DNA from: an uncultured Saprospiraceae bacterium
GTDB taxonomy: Bacteria; Bacteroidota; Bacteroidia; Chitinophagales; Saprospiraceae
Assembly (NCBI GenBank): GCA_937961455.1
Contig: CALGNN010000021.1
Span: 33,795-97,794 of the forward strand
Length of the DNA stretch: 64,000 nt
Direction of reading: 5' to 3'
The position numbers and the translations under genes are program-made. Every line of letters starts with the position of its first letter. Within the stretch, counting starts at the first letter, position 1. This document shows positions 27,931-35,876 of the stretch, in pieces. The notes under the pieces were generated by a model. That model made no database searches and had not been told where the DNA came from. It saw nothing but the letters and a program-made list of their open reading frames with translations.

Positions 27931-28938
27931 TTAATTGATCAATTTATAAATCATCTCAGCGAACATATCCCTATCGCTCATATTTTTATTTCCTACACCC
28001 TTTGATTTCAAATCATAATATTTGAGGGTATGAATGGCATTTTTAATTTCTTGCAAGGAGTAATTACGCAGTGCAGATTTATATTCATTTAGAAAGTAGC
28101 TGTTGTTTAAATTTAATGCTTTCATTAAGCTCGCATCAGTTCCATTAGAACTACTCTTTGCCACAAATAACTTACTGTAATAGGAATACAATAAACCAAT
28201 GATCATTTGTATGGGATTGGTACGCATATTGGCGGCCATGTATTGAATGATCTTGGCGATTTGTCCTCTGGATTTTTTTCCCAAAGCTTTTTGCAATTCA
28301 AAAACATTGTAATCTTTACTAATGCCAATGTTATCCTCAATGTCTTGTTTTTTTACCTCCGCTTTTCCTGCAAGTTGAATGGCTAACTTCCCCATCTCAT
28401 TGGAAATTCTGCTGAGGTCGTTTCCCATATATTCGGCTACAAGTTGAGCTGCATCTAAATCTATCTTAAGGTCTTTTTCGGCCATATATTTTACCACCCA
28501 GCTTGGAACTGCATTTTCCTTCAGTCGTTTGCTTTCAAAAATGACAGATTGCATAGAACGCTTCATGTTTTTAGCAAAATTGGTTCTACCGTCCATTTTT
28601 TTGTGTTTATGGGCAAAAACTAGGATGGTTTGAGGAGCTGGATTGTTGATATAGGAGTCCATATCTGGCAAAGAACGCATGGACTGCGCCTCTTTCACGA
28701 TGATCATCCTGTAAGGCGCCATCATAGGTAATTGAATACAATAATCCGTTAATTGGGAAGCATTGAGGTCTTTCCCATACGTTATAATTTGGTTAAAAGC
28801 CTTTTCAGAGTTGTTTAATACCTTATTTTCAAAATATCTTACAAGCAAATCAATGAAATATTCTTCCTCACCATGCAGGAAATAAATATTTTTAAACTCC
28901 TTCTTTTCTAATTGTAGAACAATATTTTTGTAATCCAA
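27931..28938 (-). CDS. holA: DNA polymerase III delta subunit
   Basis: Clamp-loader subunit that opens the sliding clamp. The 335 residues have the N-terminal HGEEEYFIDLLVRYF motif, the MMAPYRMIIVKEAQ strand and the C-terminal helical domain with NPIQMIIGLLYSYYSKL. Length and order match HolA. There is no Walker A motif, as expected for delta. The gene is a single unit, convergent with ggt and divergent from a small secreted protein 48 nt away. Confidence 0.92.
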   Translation of the reverse strand: MDYKNIVLQLEKKEFKNIYFLHGEEEYFIDLLVRYFENKVLNNSEKAFNQIITYGKDLNASQLTDYCIQLPMMAPYRMIIVKEAQSMRSLPDMDSYINNPAPQTILVFAHKHKKMDGRTNFAKNMKRSMQSVIFESKRLKENAVPSWVVKYMAEKDLKIDLDAAQLVAEYMGNDLSRISNEMGKLAIQLAGKAEVKKQDIEDNIGISKDYNVFELQKALGKKSRGQIAKIIQYMAANMRTNPIQMIIGLLYSYYSKLFVAKSSSNGTDASLMKALNLNNSYFLNEYKSALRNYSLQEIKNAIHTLKYYDLKSKGVGNKNMSDRDMFAEMIYKLIN

Positions 28939-28986
28939 ACCCTTTTAGTATTCGTATTTTATTTTTTATAATATAAATATAAATTA

Positions 28987-29559
28987 ATGTCACGGTTCTT
29001 AGTAATTTTCTTTTTTGGGATTTTATTTTCTTCAAGCACAGAGGCACAGAGTTCCATAAAATCATACATGGAAACCTTGCATATGGGGCTTCCCATTCAT
29101 AGTGGTTTTGATGTGCTCAAGGCCGTCGTATATGAGAAGTATGAAGTCACCAATGTCAACAATGGCCTAACAGGAAGAGCTTCATATGAGAGTCATGAAA
29201 TTGACTTTGAGAATTATAAAGTACTCTCCTATCCAGCTGATTATGGAGAAATTGCATTTGCTCAATTTGGTGCGCAAAAAGGTATGGGTTGTTATACAGT
29301 GCAAATGAAATTAGCCTTTGATGAAAAAGGATTTGTAAAAAGAGACGGGCAATACCTTCAGGTGGATCAAAAGCTCATGCAATTTTCGAATAGAGAAGAA
29401 ATCCAAGAGATCAAAGCGCCATTTAGTGAGATTCCCACAACCATTAAGACTTATCATTTCAATGAAGATGGTATTCAATCAAAGCTATATATCACAAAGA
29501 GTTATGAGCCACATTCTGAAGGTTGGTTGATGATGAATTATGAAGTTTGTGTTAATTAG
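28987..29559 (+). CDS. Hypothetical secreted protein
   Basis: A 190-residue protein with a clear signal peptide (FLVIFFFGILFSSSTEAQ) and no membrane segment afterwards. The mature part is mixed polar/beta with two widely spaced cysteines (GMGCYTVQMK and the C-terminal EVCVN) that could form a disulfide. No known domain was recognised. It sits between divergent holA and surE, about 95 nt before surE, and may be its own transcription unit. Confidence 0.7.
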   Translation: MSRFLVIFFFGILFSSSTEAQSSIKSYMETLHMGLPIHSGFDVLKAVVYEKYEVTNVNNGLTGRASYESHEIDFENYKVLSYPADYGEIAFAQFGAQKGMGCYTVQMKLAFDEKGFVKRDGQYLQVDQKLMQFSNREEIQEIKAPFSEIPTTIKTYHFNEDGIQSKLYITKSYEPHSEGWLMMNYEVCVN

Positions 29560-29654
29560 AAAATAGCTAATGAACTTCTGGGCTAATCTCCCAATCAAAT
29601 AAAGGATTTCTTCCTGCTAAATATTATCTTTATTCATAATATATAACTTATAAA

Positions 29655-30422
29655 GTGGATAGACCTTTAATTTTAGTTACAAACGATGATGGCATTACTG
29701 CCCCAGGTATCAAAGCATTAGTAGCTGTTGCAAGAGAAATAGGTGAAGTGGTCGTGGTAGCACCAGATTCACCTCAATCAGGAAAAGGACATGCCGTGAC
29801 TTTGACAGATCCTTTAAGGCTGAAGAAACGAAAAGTTTTTGAAGGCATTGAAGCTTATGAATGTACTGGCACACCAGTCGACTGTGTGAAGCTCGCAGTG
29901 AATGTAATTTTAAAAGATCGAAAGGTCGACCTTTGTGTCTCTGGCATCAATCATGGTGCGAATGATTCTATCAATATACTTTATTCAGGAACCATGTCCG
30001 CTGCGATGGAAGCCTCTTTGGAAGGTATTGACTCTATAGGCTTTTCCTATTTAGATCACAGCTACAATGCAGACTTTAGTGTTTGTCAAGAGGTCGCGAA
30101 AAAGTGTATGCATTTTGTTTTAGAAAAGGGCATCCAAAATGCTAAATTGATCAACGTCAACATTCCCTTTGTTCCACTTGAAGATTTAAAAGGAATTAAA
30201 ATCTGTAGACAAGCTGAAGGAAGATGGAAAGAAGAGTTTGTTGAAGGAGAAGATCCGCGTGGTGGGACTTACTACTGGCTAACTGGTAAGTTTATTGTTC
30301 AAGAAGAGATGGATGATACTGATGTGTGGGCCTTACAAAATGGATTTGCCTCTGTGGTTCCTTCGTGGCATGACCTTACTAAATATGATGCAATAGATCA
30401 TCTCAAAGCACTAGAAACATGA
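29655..30422 (+). CDS. surE: 5'-nucleotidase SurE
   Basis: Metal-dependent nucleoside monophosphate phosphatase of 255 residues. The N-terminal LVTNDDGITAPGI motif provides the metal-binding Asp pair; VVAPDSPQSGKGHAVT and SGINHGANDSINILYSGTMSAAMEA supply the remaining conserved core. The start is GTG at 29655, fixed by the family N terminus. It overlaps a small membrane-protein gene by 4 nt (ATGA), and lpxB follows; surE before lpxB is a familiar Bacteroidota arrangement. Confidence 0.95.
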   Translation: MDRPLILVTNDDGITAPGIKALVAVAREIGEVVVVAPDSPQSGKGHAVTLTDPLRLKKRKVFEGIEAYECTGTPVDCVKLAVNVILKDRKVDLCVSGINHGANDSINILYSGTMSAAMEASLEGIDSIGFSYLDHSYNADFSVCQEVAKKCMHFVLEKGIQNAKLINVNIPFVPLEDLKGIKICRQAEGRWKEEFVEGEDPRGGTYYWLTGKFIVQEEMDDTDVWALQNGFASVVPSWHDLTKYDAIDHLKALET

Positions 30423-30724
30423 GCTTTTTAAAACAGGATCGTTTTCTTACAGGATTGGCACTCGGCTTCATCATTCCATTTGTGGGTTATGCAATTTTGA
30501 TTAGCATTTATGATTGGCTAGAACAAAGTGGCTTTGCAAGTACCGTTGGATTTGCAGATTCCTTTCGAGAACGAACACTTGGCCTTATTGCTATATGCTT
30601 GAATTTAACTGCTTTTCATTTTTTTAAAAAACATAAATTGGATAACAGCATGAGAGGCGTTGTGATCCCTACCATGGTATATGTGATTTTTTGGATCTAT
30701 CGATTCAGTTCCTATTTCTTTTAA
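30419..30724 (+). CDS. Small membrane protein between surE and lpxB
   Basis: A 101-residue protein with three hydrophobic segments (about 10-30, 55-70, 80-100) and no recognised domain. Its ATG overlaps the surE stop by 4 nt, and its stop shares one base with the lpxB ATG (TAATG), so all three genes look translationally coupled. The context suggests an envelope role, but nothing in the sequence shows a function. Confidence 0.75.
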   Translation: MSFLKQDRFLTGLALGFIIPFVGYAILISIYDWLEQSGFASTVGFADSFRERTLGLIAICLNLTAFHFFKKHKLDNSMRGVVIPTMVYVIFWIYRFSSYFF

Positions 30725-31827
30725 TGAAATATTTTATCCTAAGTGGTGAAGCATCTGGTGACATCTATGGTGCGCAATTAATTCGTGAACTTCAAGCAAA
30801 AGATCCCACAGCTAGCTTTCTTGCTTGGGGCGGAGAAAAAATCCAAGCTACGGGCGTTAGATTATCAAAACACATTGATGAATTGGCCTTTATGGGATTT
30901 GCTGAGGTAGTGGCTAACGCCAGGACGATTAATAGAAACTTCAAACAATGTAAAGAACAAATGTTGGAGTTTGATCCTGATGCGATCATTTTTATAGATT
31001 ACCCAGGTTTTAATTTGCGCATGGCTGCTTGGGCACAAAAACTGAGGGCAAAAAAATATTACTATGTCTCTCCTCAAGTTTGGGCATGGAAAAAATCAAG
31101 AGTAGCAAAACTTAAAAAATACATTGACAAGCTCTTTGTCATTTTACCTTTCGAAAAAGACTTTTTTGCCAAACAAGGATTTGAAGTTGAGTTTCCCGGA
31201 CATCCCTTGATCGAAGAAATCGAGCAATTTAAAAATGCGAATCCTGCAAACCATCAAGAACAAAAAATTATTGCACTACTGCCGGGCAGCAGAAAACAAG
31301 AAATATCCAGAATGCTCCCTGTGATGGTCGAACTCAGTCAATTGATACCAGAATACCGATTTATTGTTGCGGAGTCCTCACACGTCCCTGAAAGCTTCTA
31401 CAAAGCATTCTATAAACCAAGTACGCTTTCTACCCGTGAAGGAAGTTACTCTCTTTTACAAAAAAGCAAAGCAGCCATCGTTTCAAGTGGCACTGCAACA
31501 TTAGAGACTGCGTTATTTAAAGTCCCACAAGTAGTCGTATATAAACTGCATCCCATTTCCTACTGGATGGCAAAGCGCTTAATTAAAGTACCCTATATCT
31601 CTTTAGTTAATTTAATTTTGGATAAACCTGTGGTCCGAGAATTGATTCAAGGAGATTGTAATGCAAGTTTAATCAAAAGCCATTTAGATGAACTTTTATT
31701 GAATCCTGAAAGCCAAATTGCAGACTATAAACAACTCGCACAAGTACTAAAAAATAATAATGCCTCTTCTAATGTAGCAAACTACATCCTAAAGGATTTG
31801 ACATCAAATTTTATAAAGCACAAATAG
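30724..31827 (+). CDS. lpxB: Lipid-A-disaccharide synthase
   Basis: Glycosyltransferase that joins UDP-diacylglucosamine and lipid X into the lipid A disaccharide at the inner membrane. From the ATG at 30724 it is 367 residues and opens with the family motif LSGEASGDIYGAQLI. The conserved VSPQVWAWKKSR, FPGHPLIEE, LLPGSRKQEI and SSGTATLETALF segments follow in order. An in-frame start at 30691 would add eleven residues before this motif and overlap the previous gene. The stop is 1 nt from that of the convergent molybdenum hydroxylase. Confidence 0.96.
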   Translation: MKYFILSGEASGDIYGAQLIRELQAKDPTASFLAWGGEKIQATGVRLSKHIDELAFMGFAEVVANARTINRNFKQCKEQMLEFDPDAIIFIDYPGFNLRMAAWAQKLRAKKYYYVSPQVWAWKKSRVAKLKKYIDKLFVILPFEKDFFAKQGFEVEFPGHPLIEEIEQFKNANPANHQEQKIIALLPGSRKQEISRMLPVMVELSQLIPEYRFIVAESSHVPESFYKAFYKPSTLSTREGSYSLLQKSKAAIVSSGTATLETALFKVPQVVVYKLHPISYWMAKRLIKVPYISLVNLILDKPVVRELIQGDCNASLIKSHLDELLLNPESQIADYKQLAQVLKNNNASSNVANYILKDLTSNFIKHK

Positions 31828-31828
31828 T

Positions 31829-34081
31829 CTATCCCAATACTTTATCCTTACCAAGGAATGGCTGATGGTACTGTCGTGTATTAGTTGCTTTGTACATTGC
31901 ATTTGCTATTGCTCCAAAAATTGGAGGGAATGGCGGTTCTCCTAAACCTGTTGGCTTAATTTCATTTTTCACAAAATGTACGTCAATTGATTTGGGAGCT
32001 TCATTCATTCTTATCATTCTGTACTGATGGAAGTTATTTTGTTCAGGAGCGCCATCTTTAAATGTAAGTTCACCATAAAGTGCATTACCAATCCCATCTA
32101 TAATTCCGCCTTCAGCCATATTTTTAGCAGCATCAGGATTTACGACGATTCCACAATCAACCGCACAACATACGTTTTGAACTACTGGTTCGCCATCCTC
32201 CATGCTTAATTCTAAAACATGTGCAGCATAAGAATTGTGGCAAAAGTAAGCGGAAACTCCTCGGTGAACATTTTCTTTTTGTTCAGACCAATTTGATTTT
32301 TCTCTGACCAATTCTAAAACTCCAGCGTAACGCTCGGGATCATAATCATTTCGCTCTCCTACGGGTTGTTCTTTTGCTTTTTGTAAAAGTTCTAATCGAA
32401 AATCAATGGGATCTTTACCCATTGCCTCAGCCAGTTCATCCAAGAATGATTGCTCTGCACCTGCCATAAAGTTAGATCTTGGTGCTCTAAATGCGCCTGT
32501 TGTAATGTTTGATTCAATGGACCATTCTTCAGCCATGTAATGATCAATAGCACCAGCAGGAAAACGATCTGCAAAAAGCGGACTTTCAGGAATTCCTCCA
32601 GCTTTAATATGCAATGCAGTCAAGTTATTATTTTCATCAAGTGCTGCCTTATAGCTTGCTCTGTAGGTAGGCCTATAAATACCATTTGTCATATCATCTT
32701 CTCGGCTATACATCAACTTTATAGGTGCCTTAGCTTTTTGTGAAATTAGCGCAGCCTCCACCATATAATGAGAATAGGCACGTCTACCGAAACCTCCTCC
32801 CATTCGCGTCATTTCTATGTCAATGTTTTCAACTGATATTCCTGTACTCGCTGCTATTGCAGGTTCAATAAAACCTGGTGCCTGCAGTGGACCAGCTAAT
32901 CTAACTTTACCATCCCTCACATCTGCAAAAACATTCACAGGTTCCATGCAATTATGTGCTAGGTATGGTGCTGAATAATGGCGTTCGATAATCTTTGCTG
33001 CATTCTTAAACATGGATTCTGGATCGCCATCCTTCCTTACAATCTTTCCTTTTTTGGCAGCAAGCGCATCCATTTTATTGTTGTGGCTGGCCGTACTTTC
33101 AAGGCCTGCAGGAACATTGACAACACTTTTCCCTCTCCATCCATTGATCGTTTCCGAATAAGCTTTAAATGGTTCCCATTCAATATTCAAGGCTTTCTTA
33201 GCATTCATTACTTCCCAGGTAGAATTACCCACAACCACAACAAGCTCACCAAATGCATTTGCATCAAATCCACCTTTTTCATAATCATCTTCATAGGTCT
33301 TGATGGTAAAGACATCCTTAATGCCGGGCATGGCTTTGGCATCCGCGGCATCAACAGACTTTAGCTTCAAACCGAAACTTGGAGCATGCTCAATCATCGC
33401 AATCAACATTCCTTCTTGATGATAATCCAATGCAAAAAGCGGTTTACCTGTCACAATGTTTAAGCCTTCAACATTCTTTCTTGAAGTACCAATGATTTTA
33501 AAGTCTTTTACTTCTTTCAATTCCACTTCTTCTGGAACTGCCATACCAGCTGCTGCTGAGGCAAGCGCACCATAGCTGATGGATTGTTTACTTTTCTTGT
33601 GGTACAAAACACCATTTTCTGTATTTATTTCTGAGATGGGAACCTCCCAGTTTTTAGCAGCTGCTTCTTTCAACATGTGTTTCGCTGTTGCTCCAGCCAT
33701 TCTGAGTGCATCCCATTTAGACATGATCCCACGACTGCCACCTGTAAATTGCATTCCGTACAATTCGGCATTGTAAGCGGCTTGTTCGACTATGACATTT
33801 TTCCAATCCACATCCAATTCTTCTGCAACGATCATAGGCATGGCGGTCTTGACATTCTGACCAAATTCAGGATTGGGTGAATAAATGGTTACTACACCAT
33901 TGTCCCCAATTTTTAAATAAGGATTAAAATCAAACCATTCCTCTGGCATGGTCAAAGCTTCTTCCACTTGTGCTGATTCACATGAGGCAAGCCAACTGAT
34001 ACCAATTAGCATTCCTCCTCCTGCTGCTGCCGAAGACTTCAAAAAAGCCCGTCTATTATATGATGTTTTTATACTTGTCAT
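31829..34081 (-). CDS. Molybdenum hydroxylase large subunit (isoquinoline 1-oxidoreductase/aldehyde dehydrogenase type)
   Basis: Molybdopterin-binding subunit of the xanthine oxidase superfamily, 750 residues. A twin-arginine leader (NRRAFLKSSAAAGGG) precedes a hydrophobic stretch ending in LASC, so the protein should be exported folded and may be lipid-anchored. Cofactor and active-site motifs include MGGGFGRRAYSHY, TGAFRAPRSNFM and GLGEPPFPPIFGAIANAM, whose Glu in GLGE is the probable catalytic base. The small iron-sulfur subunit is the upstream gene, 45 nt away. No FAD subunit is nearby, as in isoquinoline-oxidoreductase-like two-subunit enzymes that donate to cytochrome c. The substrate is unknown. 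Confidence 0.88.
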   Translation of the reverse strand: MTSIKTSYNRRAFLKSSAAAGGGMLIGISWLASCESAQVEEALTMPEEWFDFNPYLKIGDNGVVTIYSPNPEFGQNVKTAMPMIVAEELDVDWKNVIVEQAAYNAELYGMQFTGGSRGIMSKWDALRMAGATAKHMLKEAAAKNWEVPISEINTENGVLYHKKSKQSISYGALASAAAGMAVPEEVELKEVKDFKIIGTSRKNVEGLNIVTGKPLFALDYHQEGMLIAMIEHAPSFGLKLKSVDAADAKAMPGIKDVFTIKTYEDDYEKGGFDANAFGELVVVVGNSTWEVMNAKKALNIEWEPFKAYSETINGWRGKSVVNVPAGLESTASHNNKMDALAAKKGKIVRKDGDPESMFKNAAKIIERHYSAPYLAHNCMEPVNVFADVRDGKVRLAGPLQAPGFIEPAIAASTGISVENIDIEMTRMGGGFGRRAYSHYMVEAALISQKAKAPIKLMYSREDDMTNGIYRPTYRASYKAALDENNNLTALHIKAGGIPESPLFADRFPAGAIDHYMAEEWSIESNITTGAFRAPRSNFMAGAEQSFLDELAEAMGKDPIDFRLELLQKAKEQPVGERNDYDPERYAGVLELVREKSNWSEQKENVHRGVSAYFCHNSYAAHVLELSMEDGEPVVQNVCCAVDCGIVVNPDAAKNMAEGGIIDGIGNALYGELTFKDGAPEQNNFHQYRMIRMNEAPKSIDVHFVKNEIKPTGLGEPPFPPIFGAIANAMYKATNTRQYHQPFLGKDKVLG

Positions 34082-34126
34082 TTTATTTTTTATTAGAAGG
34101 ATTTGAATTGGGATAGATAAATTTAA

Positions 34127-34582
34127 CTACATCTTTGATGCCGTTTTTACTGCGTCCTTGATGCGAACATAAGTTCCACACCGACATATATTTCCGCTCA
34201 TTGCGGCATCAATTTCATCATCAGTCGGTTTAGGATTGGCATCGAGTAATGCAGCAGCACTCATGATTTGGCCAGCTTGACAATAACCACATTGAGGCAC
34301 ATCTTTTTCCAACCAAGCCTTTTGGACTGGGTGACTTCCATCATCGGATAAGCCCTCGATGGTTGTTATTTTTTGATCCTTTAATTGAGATATAGGGTAT
34401 ACGCAAGATCTTACCGCTTTGCCATCGACATGTATGGTACACGCCCCGCACTGGGCCATACCACAACCGTACTTAGTTCCCACCAACTTTAGATGATCCC
34501 TCAACACCCATAAAAGAGGTGTAGCTCCATCTACTTCGACCGTTTTTTTATTGCCATTTATTTTAATATCAAAGCTTGCCAT
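34127..34582 (-). CDS. Molybdenum hydroxylase small subunit, two [2Fe-2S] clusters
   Basis: Electron-transfer subunit of 151 residues that pairs with the molybdopterin subunit encoded next. The plant-type cluster is [21 protein letters not shown] and the C-terminal cluster is [10 protein letters not shown] with [12 protein letters not shown]; all eight cysteines are present. There is no signal peptide, so export would rely on the large subunit's twin-arginine leader. It is the first gene of a two-gene unit. The 227 nt upstream, before a divergent gene, contain a small inverted repeat (AGATCA / TGATCT, 34713-34730). Confidence 0.92.
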   Translation of the reverse strand: MASFDIKINGNKKTVEVDGATPLLWVLRDHLKLVGTKYGCGMAQCGACTIHVDGKAVRSCVYPISQLKDQKITTIEGLSDDGSHPVQKAWLEKDVPQCGYCQAGQIMSAAALLDANPKPTDDEIDAAMSGNICRCGTYVRIKDAVKTASKM

Positions 34583-34809
34583 GAATGTATTTTTAGTATA
34601 GATTTAAGCAAATGCATCAGGAAAATATCCATTGAAATCTATTTCCTTAAGCTTTCTAAAGTTAAGACTTCTTCTTGTTATTCAACTATAGGTGAATAAA
34701 TTTTAATAAGTCAGATCATGACTCTGATCTATAGGCTCATATACAATTTGAGGGTGAACAAGCTGATCAAATTAATATATCTTTAAGAGATTAATCATGA
34801 TGGCAAAAG

Positions 34810-35415
34810 ATGTATAAAAACTATTTCGAAAAGCGAAAGGCAAAGATGAAACAGCTTTCCAATAAGCTGAATATGAGCTATAGAGCAGAAGAACAGTATG
34901 GAATGATTCATCAGTTAGAGGGATTCCTTCTTTTTCAAAAAGGCTATCGCAAGCAGATTCGAAATCTTATGAGTCTCACTGAGATGAATTTCAAAATTCA
35001 TGTCTTTGACTATGAATATCAAAATCGATTTACTAAAACCGCTAACAGAAGAAATCAAACCGTTCTTTTCTTTCAATCCCTTGATTTGGGATTGCCAGAA
35101 TTTTTCATGCGACCTGAAAACTTATTAGATGCTATTGCCTCTAAGTTTGGGAAAGAAGATATTGATTTTAAAGAATGGCCAAAGTTTTCTAGAGCCTATT
35201 ATTTAAAAGGCCCAGATGAAGAATTCATCAGACACCATTTCACAGACCAAGTCATTAGATATTTTACATCTAATAGAGGGTGGACCATTGAAGCCATCAA
35301 TTTTTATTTAATACTCTATGTACCAGGAAAACTAATCGCTGATAATGTCATCGAAGAATTCATGGATGTGGGATTGGAAGTAGTAAACCAATTGTACAAG
35401 AAGGAGGATTTATAA
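34810..35415 (+). CDS. Hypothetical protein upstream of the truncated hemoglobin
   Basis: A 201-residue soluble protein with no signal peptide or membrane segment; basic at the N terminus (KNYFEKRKAKMKQ) and rich in aromatic residues. I recognised no family. Striking local sequences are QTVLFFQSLDLGLPEFFMRPE and FTSNRGWTIEAINFYLILYVPGKLI. The stop is 2 nt from the TTG start of the truncated hemoglobin and its last codons form a near-perfect ribosome binding site for it, so the two are very probably one operon. An internal ATG (residue 13) is possible as start. Confidence 0.7.
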   Translation: MYKNYFEKRKAKMKQLSNKLNMSYRAEEQYGMIHQLEGFLLFQKGYRKQIRNLMSLTEMNFKIHVFDYEYQNRFTKTANRRNQTVLFFQSLDLGLPEFFMRPENLLDAIASKFGKEDIDFKEWPKFSRAYYLKGPDEEFIRHHFTDQVIRYFTSNRGWTIEAINFYLILYVPGKLIADNVIEEFMDVGLEVVNQLYKKEDL

Positions 35416-35417
35416 AC

Positions 35418-35837
35418 TTGATTCAAAGAAATACTTTCATGAGCATGGATGACATAAGCACGAGAGAAGACATAAAATTTTTAGTAGACCATTTTTATCA
35501 AAAGCTACTAAAAGATGAAACCATTGGTTTTATTTTTAGAGATTATATGAGCATGGACTTAGAAGATCACCTTCCAATTATGTATCAATTTTGGGAATCA
35601 GCACTTTTAGGAATTCCATCTTACAGGGGAAATCCGATGGTAAAACACATTGAATTAAACAGAAAGATTTCATTAAATGAAAATCACTTTGATGTTTGGA
35701 TCAAACAATGGGAGGAAACCATAGATACACATTTTCAAGGAAGCAAAGCAGATGAAGCTAAGAAGAAGGCTATAGCCATGAAAGAAATCATGTTGCTCAA
35801 AATTCAAATGAGCAGCAAAAAAGGATTTATTCAGTAA
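35418..35837 (+). CDS. Group 3 truncated hemoglobin
   Basis: Heme protein of the 2-on-2 globin family, group 3. The proximal histidine is in NPMVKHIEL (H77 from the TTG start), with TREDIKFLVDHFYQKLL, DETIGFIFRD, the FWESALLG helix and HFDVWIKQWEETI in the expected order. Such proteins bind O2 or NO; the role here is unknown. A TTG at 35418 is 9 nt after AAGGAGGA (35401-35408), but family members usually begin near the ATGs at 35439 or 35445 (MSMDDISTRED). It is co-transcribed with the upstream hypothetical gene. Confidence 0.88.
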   Translation: MIQRNTFMSMDDISTREDIKFLVDHFYQKLLKDETIGFIFRDYMSMDLEDHLPIMYQFWESALLGIPSYRGNPMVKHIELNRKISLNENHFDVWIKQWEETIDTHFQGSKADEAKKKAIAMKEIMLLKIQMSSKKGFIQ

Positions 35838-35876
35838 GGCTTTTGAGCTTAAAAAATTGATTGACTTTAACGAAGC

